Of a DNA stretch of 64,000 nucleotides, positions 25,990 through 34,863 are shown piece by piece. Both the position numbers and the translations under genes were made by a program. Source of the stretch: Mycobacterium asiaticum. GTDB lineage: Bacteria; Actinomycetota; Actinomycetes; Mycobacteriales; Mycobacteriaceae. The first letter of the stretch is position 1. Every line of letters begins with the position of its first letter. The stretch spans positions 1-64,000 of the forward strand of contig NZ_LZKQ01000045.1 in NCBI RefSeq assembly GCF_001668675.1, read 5' to 3'. The notes under the pieces were generated by a model. That model saw only the letters and a program-made list of their open reading frames with translations, did not search any database and had not been told where the DNA came from.

Positions 25990-27657
25990 ATGAGTGAGGC
26001 GGATGGGCAAAAGACCCAGGGGGTCCAGCGGGTCACCTTTTCTCGGCGGCGATTTCTAGGGGTAGCCGCCGGGATCGTCGCGGGTGCGGTCGGGACCGGC
26101 GCCATCGAAGTAGCGATGCGACGCGATCAGGTCGGTGCCCGGCCGAAGGCACACTATCGGGCCATCGTGGTCGGCAGCGGTTATGGCGGCGGAGTGTCCG
26201 CCCTACGACTGGGCCAGGCCGGCATCGAGACCTTGATTCTGGAACGGGGTAGGTGGTGGGACGCCGCCGACACCGACGGAAGACGTTTCTCGCGCATGCT
26301 GCCTGCCGACAACCGGGCGGGCTGGTTCACCGACGTGCCACCCAGTCTGGTCCCGTCGTTCCGCGGCGTGTCGATGGAGCAGGTCGCCAAGCATGCGCCG
26401 TCGCAGCAGCCGGTACAGGCGGGTATCTGCGACAAGGTGGTGCACGGCGCGCACACGGTGTTCCGCGGAATGGGTGTCGGCGGCGGGTCTTTGGTCAACG
26501 CGGCCATTGCCGCGATACCCACCACGGCGCAGCTGCGCGCCGCGTTCCCCGACATCGACCCGTCCGTTTTCCTGGGCACCTACATCGAGCGCGCGAAGAA
26601 CATGCTGCGCATCAGCTATCGCGACATGGACTGGTTCGAACAGACGCCCTGGTTCCAATACGCAAGGGTCGGAAGACAATACGCCGCGGCGGCAGGCTAC
26701 GGCGTCGACTACAACGGCAGCGCCTACTCGTTCGATTACATGAGAAAGGAAGAGGCGGGCCAGGTTCCACGATCGGCACTCGATTTCGAACAGCAGTACG
26801 GCAACAACTACGGCCGGATCGGCAGCGTCGATCAGACCTACATCGCCGCGGCGCTGGCAACCGGCAAGGTCACCCTCAAGCCGCTGACGGAGGTCACCGG
26901 GATCCGTCGGGAGCGATCCGGTGAGTACGTGGTGTCGACCCGCGAGATCGACCGATTCGGCAAGGAGCTGCGCCGCGACGAAATCGGCTGCGATGAGCTG
27001 TATCTCAGCGCCGGGGTGCTGGGCACCACCGAGCTGCTGCTGAGGGCGCGTGAGACTGGGACACTGCCGGACCTCAGCGAGGAGATCGGCCGTGGTTACG
27101 GCAACAACGGCGACATCATGGTCGCTCACATGCTGCAACCCGCGGATCCCGCCGGCACCCGCCAGTCGCTGCTGGGCATGATCAACCTCGACGGCCGCGA
27201 CGACCCGGACAACCCGGTGTATGCCAGCATGTTCTCGCTGCCACTTCCGGTGGAGACCTATGCGCTGGGTTACTACGTCATGGTCCGCACCGGCGATCGT
27301 GCCGACATCGTCTACAACCGAGCCTCTGACACGATCGCCATCGACTGGCCAGAGGACCACACCGAACATTTACGCGTGCGGGCGGCAAGAGTGTTCGACA
27401 GGGTCACCCACGCCAACGGTGTGGACTACCGGGACGACCTGTTCGAGGGAAAAGTGTTCACACCCAACACCGTTCACCCCATGGGCGGGGTGGTGCGGGG
27501 CAAGGCAACGGATAGTTACGGCCGGGTCAACCGCTATGCCAAGTTGTACGTCAACGATGCGTCGTTGTTGCCGGGCTACCTCGGTTGCAACCCGTTCATG
27601 ACAATCACCGCGCTGGCCGAGCGCAATATGGAAGGGATCCTGCAGGGCCGAAAGTAA
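25990..27657 (+). CDS. Tat-exported GMC oxidoreductase, cholesterol-oxidase-like
   Basis: A 555-residue FAD enzyme. A twin-arginine signal (SRRRFLGVAAGIVAGAVG, residues 18-35) indicates folded export. The FAD motif IVVGSGYGGGVSALRLGQAG begins near residue 59; GGGSLVNAAIAA, a VHPMGG segment (active-site His) and YVNDASLLPGYLGCNPFMTITALAERN are typical of type I cholesterol oxidases. The expected reaction is oxidation of a 3-beta-hydroxysteroid to a ketone with O2. A different sterol or alcohol substrate is possible. ATG 25990 is chosen because it places the Tat signal correctly; the longer frame from 25861 has no Shine-Dalgarno. Convergent with the FMO, stops 4 bases apart. Confidence 0.85.
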   Translation: MSEADGQKTQGVQRVTFSRRRFLGVAAGIVAGAVGTGAIEVAMRRDQVGARPKAHYRAIVVGSGYGGGVSALRLGQAGIETLILERGRWWDAADTDGRRFSRMLPADNRAGWFTDVPPSLVPSFRGVSMEQVAKHAPSQQPVQAGICDKVVHGAHTVFRGMGVGGGSLVNAAIAAIPTTAQLRAAFPDIDPSVFLGTYIERAKNMLRISYRDMDWFEQTPWFQYARVGRQYAAAAGYGVDYNGSAYSFDYMRKEEAGQVPRSALDFEQQYGNNYGRIGSVDQTYIAAALATGKVTLKPLTEVTGIRRERSGEYVVSTREIDRFGKELRRDEIGCDELYLSAGVLGTTELLLRARETGTLPDLSEEIGRGYGNNGDIMVAHMLQPADPAGTRQSLLGMINLDGRDDPDNPVYASMFSLPLPVETYALGYYVMVRTGDRADIVYNRASDTIAIDWPEDHTEHLRVRAARVFDRVTHANGVDYRDDLFEGKVFTPNTVHPMGGVVRGKATDSYGRVNRYAKLYVNDASLLPGYLGCNPFMTITALAERNMEGILQGRK

Positions 27658-27661
27658 GCAC

Positions 27662-29146
27662 TCAGGCGGTGAACCGGTAGTCGTTCAGATCGAATCGCCT
27701 GCTGCGCCAATAGGCTTCGACGGTGGTGGTAGGCCGGATGGGAACGTCACCGTTTTTGTCGAAGTAGTAGCTGTTGGCCAGCCGGCAACTGTCCTGCCAG
27801 AAGATCTGCCGATGCCGCTTGCGCATCATCTCGGCGAAATACCGGCTGTTGGCCTGCTCGGTCACCTCGACGCGGGAGGCGCCCTCGCGACGCGCGCGGC
27901 TGAGGCAGCGCACGATGTGGTGGGTCTGGGTCTCGATCAGCGCGAAATACGAGGAGCCGACGTAGCCGTAGGGGCCGAACACGGTGAACATGTTCGGGAA
28001 GCCGGGAACGCTGACTCCCTCGTAGGCCTGCAGCCGATGCTCGTCCCAGAAGCGGCTCAACGACCGGCCGCCGCTCCCGGTCACGGCATAGGTGGGCACG
28101 TTGTCGGTGTCCATCACCTTGAAGCCGGTCGCCAGAATCAGCACATCGATCTCGTGGTGCTCGCCGTCGGTCGTGGCCACCGCAGCCGGCGTGATCTTGT
28201 CGATCGGTTCGGTCACCAGCCGCACGTTGTCGCGGTTGAACGTGGACAGGTAGGTGTTGTGGAAGCCGGGACGCTTACAGCCCACGGCGTATTGCGGCGT
28301 GAGCTTTTCCCGCACCTCGGGGTCGTCCACCTGCTGGCGCAGGTAGCGACGACCCTCGGCAGCCATCCTCTTGGCCAGCGGGAACACCGTGAAGTAGTGG
28401 GCGGAGATCGGGAACGTCAACTCCACGAACGCCTGGCTGAGCAACCGCTGCAGCAGTTTGCCACCCGGTATCCGCATCGCCCAGCGGGCCGCGGTCGGCA
28501 GTGGCACGTCGAACTTCGGGAAACACCAGATCGGGGTCCGCTGAAACACGGTGAGCTGGGAGACGATCGGCGCGATCTCCGGAATCACCTGCACCGCCGA
28601 AGCGCCGGTCCCGATGATCGCGACCCGCTTGCCGGTCAGGTCTTGGCTGTGGTCCCACCGCGCGGTGTGCATGGTGATGCCGTCGAACGAGTCGACCCCG
28701 TCGATGTCGGGCAGATTCGGCACGGTCAGCACGCCGCTGGCGCTGATCAGGAACCTGGCGGTGATCTCGCCACCCGGGTCGGTCTGTATCCGCCACCAGC
28801 CGCGCTCGTCATCGAATTCGGCGGAGATGACCTTGGTGTTGAAACGGATCCGCGATCGGATGCCGTACTTGTCGACGCAGTGCTCGGCGTACGCCTTGAG
28901 TTCACCGCCGGGGGCGTAGGTGCGCGACCAGTTCGGGCTCTGCTCGAAGGAGAACTGGTAGGAGAACGACGGGATGTCCACCGCGATGCCGGGGTAGGTG
29001 TTCCAGTGCCATGTGCCGCCGACCCCATCGCCGGCCTCGATGACCAGGTAGTCGCTCAATCCCGCTTGATCGAGTTTGATTGCGCTGCCGATGCCGGAGA
29101 ATCCGGCGCCGACGATGACGACGTGGTGATCGGGCGCGATAGGCAT
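27662..29146 (-). CDS. Flavin-containing Baeyer-Villiger-type monooxygenase (Rv1393c-like)
   Basis: A 494-residue FAD/NADPH monooxygenase. N-terminal FAD motif VIVGAGFSGIGSAIKL (residues 10-25); the BVMO-type fingerprint is FDGITMHTARWDHS; the second Rossmann motif is VAIIGTGASAVQVIPEIA. Such enzymes insert oxygen next to ketones or oxidise S/N atoms. From memory Rv1393c holds this place next to metK in H37Rv; here the alkane/sterol genes are interposed. It could act on the ketone made by the GMC enzyme, but that is speculation. ATG 29146. Confidence 0.88.
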   Translation of the reverse strand: MPIAPDHHVVIVGAGFSGIGSAIKLDQAGLSDYLVIEAGDGVGGTWHWNTYPGIAVDIPSFSYQFSFEQSPNWSRTYAPGGELKAYAEHCVDKYGIRSRIRFNTKVISAEFDDERGWWRIQTDPGGEITARFLISASGVLTVPNLPDIDGVDSFDGITMHTARWDHSQDLTGKRVAIIGTGASAVQVIPEIAPIVSQLTVFQRTPIWCFPKFDVPLPTAARWAMRIPGGKLLQRLLSQAFVELTFPISAHYFTVFPLAKRMAAEGRRYLRQQVDDPEVREKLTPQYAVGCKRPGFHNTYLSTFNRDNVRLVTEPIDKITPAAVATTDGEHHEIDVLILATGFKVMDTDNVPTYAVTGSGGRSLSRFWDEHRLQAYEGVSVPGFPNMFTVFGPYGYVGSSYFALIETQTHHIVRCLSRARREGASRVEVTEQANSRYFAEMMRKRHRQIFWQDSCRLANSYYFDKNGDVPIRPTTTVEAYWRSRRFDLNDYRFTA

Positions 29147-29496
29147 GGCGGCATCCCTAAATCGTTAGAGGTTCAACCGCAGGATACTGCGCTAGCCGTG
29201 CGCGCCTTGGTTGCCCAAGAGGATTCCGGGGGCACCGCCGTTGCCGCCGGGCCCAGCCACCGCCCCGAACCCGCCGGCTGGTCCGCCCTTGCCACCGGGG
29301 CCCCCGTCGCCAATGTGCCTGATAGGCCTGAGCGTGGCCGCCGAAAATACCCGCAATTGCCGTGGAGACTTTCATCGGCGCCCGCCGCGAGCACGCTCGT
29401 CGTCGGAAATGCCGCGGCCGCGTTCGCCGTTTCGGTTTCCGTCCGGGAATTTCGCAGAATGAACATTCAATCGGATTTATTGATGCTGAACCATAT
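29147..29496. other. Gene-poor stretch with PE_PGRS remnant
   Basis: 350 bases between the FMO and lipH. The only recognisable content is the PGRS tail on the minus strand at 29192-29317. H37Rv has cyp132, an AraC regulator, PE_PGRS25 and vapBC10 in this interval; none of their open frames is present. Confidence 0.6.
29192..29317 (-). pseudogene. C-terminal fossil of a PE_PGRS gene
   Basis: Minus-strand translation gives 41 residues of Gly-rich PGRS repeats (DGGPGGKGGPAGG, then AGPGGNGGAPG) ending in the family-type tail ILLGNQGAHG and a TAG at 29194-29192. Upstream the frame loses the GGx pattern and meets a TGA at 29374-29372; no PE domain or start is seen. The place and strand agree with PE_PGRS25 of H37Rv from memory. 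This is the last trace of a deleted gene. Confidence 0.75.
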
Positions 29497-30459
29497 TCAC
29501 GGATACAACGCCTTCTTCAGCGCGGCGAGCCCGCGATTGGTGGCCTCCGCGGCGGCCGGCACCACCAGCGCGAAACTGGCGTAGCCGTGCACCATGTTCG
29601 GCTCGTTGCTCCACTCCACGGGAACACCGGCGGCCGTGAGCAATTCCGCGTAGCGTGCGCCGTCGTCGCGCAGTGGATCGTGTTCGGCAGTGCCGATGAA
29701 GGCCGGCGGTAGACCCGCCAACTCGCCGTTGCCCGGAGCCAGATTGGTCGGCAACGTGGTGTGGTCACTCAAGTCGAGGTCGGGGATGTACCACTGCAAG
29801 AAAGCGTCGATGACGTCGCCGTCCAGGATGGGTGCGGTGGCGTTCTGGGTGAACGACGGCAGCGTCCGGTCGCCGATGCAGGACGGATACCACAGCAGCT
29901 GGAAAACCACGTTGGGCCCGCCGGCGTCCCGGGCGAGCTGAGCCATTACGGCCGAAATGTTGCCGCCGGCCGAATCTCCTGCCACCGCAATGCGATTGGG
30001 GTCGCCGCCGAGTTCGGCCGCATTCTCGCCGACCCACCGCAAGGCTGCCCAGCTGTCGTCGACGCCGGCCGGGAACGGGTGTTCGGGAGCGAGCCGATAG
30101 TCCACCGAGACCACGATGGCCTCCGCGCCCACCGCGTGAGCTCGCGCGACGTGGTCGTGGGTGTCCAGGCTGCCGAGTGCCCAGCCGCCGCCGTGGTAGA
30201 AGACGACGACCGGCAGGTCGTCCTGGGCCGCGGTGGGTGGCCAATAGATCCGTACCGGGATGTCCTGATGCTCCCCATAACTGATGCGCCGGTCCTCGAT
30301 CCGCAGGTCGGGCAACAGTTCGGGCGGCGCCTTCAGCGCAGCCAGGCGTGCGCGGGCGACCTCGACGCCGTCGGCCGCGGTGAAGGTCATCGGCACCGCG
30401 TCGAGCAGCATCTTCAGCAGAGGATCTATTTCGGCTCGGTCAGACGTGGACTGCGTCAT
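29497..30459 (-). CDS. lipH: HSL-family carboxylesterase LipH (NlhH)
   Basis: A 320-residue alpha/beta hydrolase of the hormone-sensitive-lipase family, acting on short-chain esters. Oxyanion motif HGGGW; nucleophile elbow AGDSAGGN; Asp in EHDPLRDD; His in MVHGY. No signal peptide. ATG 30459 is preferred to GTG 30486 because a TACGGT -10 lies 6 bases upstream, predicting a leaderless mRNA. It lies 23 bases downstream of its close paralogue lipI and seems to have a promoter of its own. Confidence 0.93.
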   Translation of the reverse strand: MTQSTSDRAEIDPLLKMLLDAVPMTFTAADGVEVARARLAALKAPPELLPDLRIEDRRISYGEHQDIPVRIYWPPTAAQDDLPVVVFYHGGGWALGSLDTHDHVARAHAVGAEAIVVSVDYRLAPEHPFPAGVDDSWAALRWVGENAAELGGDPNRIAVAGDSAGGNISAVMAQLARDAGGPNVVFQLLWYPSCIGDRTLPSFTQNATAPILDGDVIDAFLQWYIPDLDLSDHTTLPTNLAPGNGELAGLPPAFIGTAEHDPLRDDGARYAELLTAAGVPVEWSNEPNMVHGYASFALVVPAAAEATNRGLAALKKALYP

Positions 30460-30465
30460 GCAATT

Positions 30466-30471
30466 ACCGTA
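30466..30471 (-). promoter_or_regulatory. -10 box of leaderless lipH (TACGGT)
   Basis: Minus-strand GCGTACGGTA followed by 5 bases then the lipH ATG. The identical decamer at the identical distance precedes lipI. The first bases of the box lie within the lipI/lipH gap. Confidence 0.55.
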
Positions 30472-30482
30472 CGCAATCCTGG

Positions 30483-31442
30483 TCACTGCCCGTGTAGCGC
30501 AACGCGCAACGCCGCCAACCCGCGGTCCATCGCGTCGGTGGCGGCCGGTACCACGCCGGCGTAACCAACGTAACCGTGCACCATCGTCTCCGCGTTGTGC
30601 ACCTGCACCGGGACACCGGCGCCCGCCAGCAACTCGCCGTAGCGGATCCCGTCGTCCCGCAGCGGGTCGTGGCCGGCGACGGCGATGTAGGCGGCAGGCA
30701 GACCGGAGAGGTCATCGGCGCGGCCCGGTGCCATGGCAGCCGGCGGGTTGGACATGTCGACATCGCCTGCGTACCAACGGGAGAAGTCGGCGATGGCCTT
30801 GGCGTCCAGGATCTGCGCGCTGGCGTTCTCGGTGAACGACGGCAGTGTGGGATCCCACATCGTGGAGGGGTACCACAGCAGCTGAAACACGATGTTCGGT
30901 GCGCCTTCGTCGCGGGCTCGCTGGGCGATCGCCGCCGCGATCGTGCCGCCGGCCGAGTCCCCGGCCAGCGCGATACGTGCGGTGTCGGCACCGATCTCAG
31001 GTCCGTGCTCGGCCACCCATTTCGTTGCGGCCCAAGCGTCCTCGATCGCGGCGGGGTAAGGATGCTCCGGCGCCAAGCGGTAGTCGACGGACACCACGAT
31101 CGCGTCGGCGCCGACGGCATGCTGGCGCGACGTGCCGTCATGGGTGTCCAGATCACCCATCACGAAGCCGCCGCCGTGGAAGAACAACACCACCGGCGAA
31201 GAGTCGGATTCGCTTGGCGGCCAATAGATCCGAATGGCAATTGGCCCGCCCGGGCCGTCGATCTTGCGGTCCTCGACCCGTAGTTCGGGATGGATCGGCC
31301 GGCGCGGCAGGTCCCGCAACCGCTGCCGAACTGCGACGATTCCCTCCTCGGTTGATAGCCGAAACGGAACCGCATCCAGTACCTTCTGCAGGATGGGATC
31401 GACTCCGGGGCGCGCATCGGCGGTGTTGTCCAAACTGGGCAT
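30483..31442 (-). CDS. lipI: HSL-family esterase/lipase LipI
   Basis: A 319-residue paralogue of LipH. HGGGF oxyanion motif, AGDSAGGT nucleophile elbow, GHDPLRDD and MVHGY catalytic segments. It arose by tandem duplication with lipH; even the TLPSFTxNAxAxILD segment and the promoter motif are shared. The ATG at 31442 overlaps the start codon of the divergent YhhN gene by two bases, so both mRNAs must be leaderless or nearly so. Confidence 0.92.
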   Translation of the reverse strand: MPSLDNTADARPGVDPILQKVLDAVPFRLSTEEGIVAVRQRLRDLPRRPIHPELRVEDRKIDGPGGPIAIRIYWPPSESDSSPVVLFFHGGGFVMGDLDTHDGTSRQHAVGADAIVVSVDYRLAPEHPYPAAIEDAWAATKWVAEHGPEIGADTARIALAGDSAGGTIAAAIAQRARDEGAPNIVFQLLWYPSTMWDPTLPSFTENASAQILDAKAIADFSRWYAGDVDMSNPPAAMAPGRADDLSGLPAAYIAVAGHDPLRDDGIRYGELLAGAGVPVQVHNAETMVHGYVGYAGVVPAATDAMDRGLAALRVALHGQ

Positions 31443-32187
31443 GGAGGTACCGTACGCATCGCGTCTGATGGTCGGTGCATGGGTGGCTGCCTGCTGGGCC
31501 GGCATCGCCTACGGCGTGTATTTGACGGTGATCGCGCTGCGCACGGCGCCGGGGAGCGAACTGACCGGGCACTGGGTGCTGCAACCGCTGTTCAAAGCGT
31601 CGATGGCGCTGTTGCTGGCAGTCGCCGCGGCAGCGCACTCGGTGGCTCGGGAGCGGCGGTGGCTGGTGCCTGCGTTGTTGTTCTCCGCCGCCGGGGACTG
31701 GCTGTTGGCGCTGCCGTGGTGGGCGATGTCGTTCGTGCTGGGATTGGGCTCGTTTTTGCTGGCGCACATCTGTTTCCTCGGTGCGCTGCTGCCACACGTC
31801 GCGCCGTCGCGTAGCCGCATCGCGGCCGCGGTGGTGATGGTGCTGGCGACGGCCTCGATGCTGGTCTGGTTCTGGCCCCACCTGAACACCGGCAAGGAGA
31901 ACCTTACGATCCCCGTTACCGTCTACATCACCGTGCTCAGCGCGATGGTGTGCGCGGCGCTGCTGGCCCGGCTGCCCACCATCTGGACCGCGGTAGGTGC
32001 GGTGTGCTTCGCGGCGTCGGACTCGATGATCGCGATCAGCAGGTTCATCCTGGGCAACGAGGCCCTGGCGGTGCCGATCTGGTGGTCCTATGCCGCCGCG
32101 GAAATCCTGATCACGGCGGGATTCTTCTTCGGTCGCGATGACCTGGCCGAAAAGCCGGAAAGCGTTCCAGACGCTGCGGAGGGCTGA
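31441..32187 (+). CDS. YhhN-family membrane protein, lysoplasmalogenase-like (Rv1401-like)
   Basis: A 248-residue integral-membrane protein with about eight hydrophobic helices. The conserved [17 protein letters not shown] and [19 protein letters not shown] segments with membrane-embedded Asp residues are those of the YhhN/TMEM86 family, whose animal members hydrolyse lysoplasmalogens. The role in mycobacteria is unknown. The ATG at 31441 (MEVPYASRL) resembles the H37Rv N-terminus as I recall it; an ATG at 31468 is the alternative, and would avoid the overlap with the lipI start. Confidence 0.82.
   Translation: MEVPYASRLMVGAWVAACWAGIAYGVYLTVIALRTAPGSELTGHWVLQPLFKASMALLLAVAAAAHSVARERRWLVPALLFSAAGDWLLALPWWAMSFVLGLGSFLLAHICFLGALLPHVAPSRSRIAAAVVMVLATASMLVWFWPHLNTGKENLTIPVTVYITVLSAMVCAALLARLPTIWTAVGAVCFAASDSMIAISRFILGNEALAVPIWWSYAAAEILITAGFFFGRDDLAEKPESVPDAAEG
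31449..31454 (-). promoter_or_regulatory. -10 box of leaderless lipI (TACGGT)
   Basis: Minus-strand GCGTACGGTA with 5 bases to the ATG, same as lipH. The box lies inside the first codons of the divergent YhhN gene. Confidence 0.55.
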
Positions 32188-32210
32188 TTGTCGGCCGGTG
32201 CAGCTACGGT

Positions 32211-34262
32211 GTGCCCACATTGACTAGAAAAGTGTTGGGGTCCAGCGTGTCTGGCGGTTCACTCGGCGCCACCGCAGAGGTGGAGCCGATCGCTCGGGTG
32301 CTGCCGATGCTCTCGGTGCCCCACCTCGATCGGGACTTCGACTATCTGGTGGCGCCGGAGCAGTCCGACGACGCCCAGCCGGGTGTGCGGGTGCGGGTGC
32401 GCTTCCACGGCCGGCTGGTCGACGGGTTCGTGCTGGAGCGCCGCAACGACACCGACCACCAGGGCAAGCTCGGCTGGCTCGACCGGGTGGTATCCGCAGA
32501 GCCGGTGCTCACGCCGGAAATCCGCCGACTGGTGGAGGCCGTCGCGGCACGCTACGCCGGCACCCGCCCGGACGTATTGCGGCTGGCGGTGCCCCCACGG
32601 CACGCCCGGGTGGAAAAAGAGCAGTTCGCGGCGGTGCCGCGGCCGCTGGTGGCGCCCGTGGACCCGGCGGGTTGGGAAACCTACAACCGCGGTGGCCCGT
32701 TCCTGGCCGCGCTGGCCGAGTCCCGGGCCGCCCGGGCGGTGTGGCAGGCGCTGCCGGGCGAGCAGTGGGTCGACCGATTTGCCGAGGCGGCCGCGCAGAC
32801 CGTAGCGGCGGGACGATCGGTCCTGGCGATCGTGCCCGACCAGCGCGACCTGGACACGTTGTCGCACGCGGCCGTCGCTCGGGTGGGCCAGGACAGCGTG
32901 GTGGCCCTGTCCGCCGGACTCGGGCCCGCCGCCCGTTACCGGCGGTGGCTGGCGGTGCTGCGGGGCAGCGCGCGGGTGGTCCTCGGTACCCGCAGCGCGG
33001 TGTTCGCGCCGGTCAGCGAACTCGGGCTGGTGATGGTCTGGTCCGACGCCGACGACAACCTGGCCGAGCCGCGGGCGCCGTACCCGCACGCCCGCGAGGT
33101 GGCGATGCTGCGGGCGCATCAGGCGCGCTGCGCGTCGCTGATCGGCGGCTACGCCCGCACCGCGGAGGCTCAGGCATTGGTGCGCAGCGGGTGGGCGCAC
33201 GACATTGTCGCGGCCCGGCCGGTGGTGCGGGCCCGGACACCGCGGGTGGTCGCGCTGGATGACAGCGGCTACGCGGACGAGCGCGACCCGGCCGCCCGGA
33301 CCGCGCGGCTGCCGTCCATCGCGTTGCGCGCCGCGCGATCCGCGCTGGACGGCGGCGCCCCGGTGCTGGTGCAGGTGCCACGTCGGGGATATGTGCCTTC
33401 GCTGGCTTGCGCGCGCTGCCGGGCGATCGTCCGCTGCCGGCACTGCACCGGCCCGTTGGCATTGCAGGAGCGGGAAACCAGTGCGGCATGCCGGTGGTGC
33501 GGCCGCGTCGACCCGGCGCTGCGCTGCGCGCGGTGCGGATCCGATGCCGTGCGGGCCGTCGTCGTCGGCGCCCGGCGCACCGCCGAAGAGCTCGGTCGGG
33601 CCTTCCCCGGCACGCCGGTGGTGACGTCGGCCGGTGACGCCGTCGTCTCGGAGGTACCCGACAAGCCCGCACTGGTGGTGGCCACGCCGGGCGCGGAACC
33701 ATGCGCGGCACACGGGTACGGGGCGGCGCTGCTGCTGGACACCTGGGCGCTGCTGGGCCGGCAGGATCTGCGCGCGGCCGAGGATGCCCTATGGCGGTGG
33801 ATGAGCGCGGCCGCGCTGGTGCGCTCCCGGCGTGACGGTGGCGTGGTGACCGTGATCGCCGAATCTTCGCTTCCCACAGTGCAATCGCTGATCCGATGGG
33901 ACCCGGTCGGTCACGCCGATGGCGAACTCACCGCCCGCGCCGAGGTGGGTTTGCCGCCGAGCGTGCATATCGCAGCCCTCGATGGCCCCGCCGACGCGGT
34001 GACCGCGCTCCTGGACGAGGCACGGCTGCCTCACCAGGAGGGATTGGACGCGGAGCTACTGGGCCCGGTGGACCTGCCCCCGGGCGCGCGCCGCCCGGCA
34101 GGCACGGCCGCCGATGTCACGGTGATCCGGATGCTGGTGCGGGTTCGTCGCGACCAGGGCCTTCGACTGGCGGCGGCGTTGCGGGCGGCGGTCGGTGTGC
34201 TCAGCGCGAGACAAAATCAGGCGCCCGTGCGGGTACAGATCGACCCACTGCACATCGGGTGA
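32211..34262 (+). CDS. priA: PriA-like primosomal protein with degenerate ATPase
   Basis: A 683-residue replication-restart protein N' homologue. The N-terminal 3'-DNA-binding domain (VLPMLSVPHLDRDFDYLV) is good, and the zinc cluster CARCRAIVRCRHC ... CRWCG ... CARCG keeps the paired Cys. The helicase motifs are gone: the GxxGSGKT Walker A site is replaced by LPGEQWVDRF and the DExH site by WSDADDN. This is known for actinobacterial PriA, so it probably acts as a loader without helicase activity. Start uncertain: GTG 32211 immediately follows a TACGGT box, and TTG 32220 is in frame. Confidence 0.85.
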   Translation: MPTLTRKVLGSSVSGGSLGATAEVEPIARVLPMLSVPHLDRDFDYLVAPEQSDDAQPGVRVRVRFHGRLVDGFVLERRNDTDHQGKLGWLDRVVSAEPVLTPEIRRLVEAVAARYAGTRPDVLRLAVPPRHARVEKEQFAAVPRPLVAPVDPAGWETYNRGGPFLAALAESRAARAVWQALPGEQWVDRFAEAAAQTVAAGRSVLAIVPDQRDLDTLSHAAVARVGQDSVVALSAGLGPAARYRRWLAVLRGSARVVLGTRSAVFAPVSELGLVMVWSDADDNLAEPRAPYPHAREVAMLRAHQARCASLIGGYARTAEAQALVRSGWAHDIVAARPVVRARTPRVVALDDSGYADERDPAARTARLPSIALRAARSALDGGAPVLVQVPRRGYVPSLACARCRAIVRCRHCTGPLALQERETSAACRWCGRVDPALRCARCGSDAVRAVVVGARRTAEELGRAFPGTPVVTSAGDAVVSEVPDKPALVVATPGAEPCAAHGYGAALLLDTWALLGRQDLRAAEDALWRWMSAAALVRSRRDGGVVTVIAESSLPTVQSLIRWDPVGHADGELTARAEVGLPPSVHIAALDGPADAVTALLDEARLPHQEGLDAELLGPVDLPPGARRPAGTAADVTVIRMLVRVRRDQGLRLAAALRAAVGVLSARQNQAPVRVQIDPLHIG

Positions 34263-34283
34263 CCTTGCGCATATCGATACACC

Positions 34284-34303
34284 TAGGAAACAATCAATGC
34301 CTA
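34284..34303 (+). promoter_or_regulatory. Candidate MarR operator upstream of the regulator
   Basis: Imperfect inverted sequence bounded by TAGG and CCTA, containing TAGGAAACA. The same 9-mer occurs in the promoter of the divergently placed methyltransferase (35732-35740). Autoregulation is inferred. No binding data. Confidence 0.4.
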
Positions 34304-34362
34304 CGATAGTAGAGCGCTATTATGCTTCGCCCCGCTAGCGAAGCTCGGGGAAGGGGGCGCAA

Positions 34363-34848
34363 ATGGTAGCCGAGAACCTGACGACGGCCGACGAGTCGCT
34401 CGACATGATCACCGACGCGTTGCTGACCGCCTCGCGGTTGTTGGTCGGCATCTCAGCGCATTCGATTGCCCAGGTCGACGACAGCCTGACCATTCCTCAG
34501 TTCCGCACGCTGGTGATCCTGTCCAATCGAGGTCCGATAAATCTGGCCACTCTGGCGACTCTGTTGGGGGTGCAGCCCTCGGCGACCGGCCGGATGGTCG
34601 ATCGGCTGGTCGGTGCGGGCATGATCGACCGGCTGCCGCACCCCACCTCACGGCGCGAGTTGCTCGCCGCGCTGACCAAGCGCGGCCGCGAGGTGGTCGC
34701 GAAGGTGACCGCCTACCGGCGCGCCGAGATCGCTCGCATCGTCGAACAGATGCCGGCGGCCGAACGCCAAGGACTGGTGCGCGCGCTGACGGCGTTCACC
34801 ACCGCCGGCGGGGAACCCGACGCCCACATCGGACTCGACGAGATATAG
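34363..34848 (+). CDS. MarR-family transcriptional regulator (Rv1404-like)
   Basis: A 161-residue winged-helix regulator. The recognition region NLATLATLLGVQPSATGRMVDRLVGAGMIDRLPHP and wing SRRELLAALTKRGREVV are typical. From memory Rv1404 of M. tuberculosis represses neighbouring methyltransferase genes and itself, which fits the shared TAGGAAACA motif here. ATG 34363 has GGGG-rich Shine-Dalgarno; a small hairpin (GCTTCGC/GCGAAGC) sits in the leader. Convergent with the methyltransferase. Confidence 0.9.
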   Translation: MVAENLTTADESLDMITDALLTASRLLVGISAHSIAQVDDSLTIPQFRTLVILSNRGPINLATLATLLGVQPSATGRMVDRLVGAGMIDRLPHPTSRRELLAALTKRGREVVAKVTAYRRAEIARIVEQMPAAERQGLVRALTAFTTAGGEPDAHIGLDEI

Positions 34849-34863
34849 GCGCCGGGCCGCGCG

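Noticed and set aside
29157-29466. Minus-strand frames of 72 and 97 codons over the PE_PGRS remnant
   Set aside because: They read the PGRS DNA in wrong frames; only the third frame shows GGx repeats and the proper tail.
27812-29584. 590-codon plus-strand open frame opposite the FMO
   Set aside because: Shadow of the flavin monooxygenase running into the PE_PGRS remnant; no start signal.
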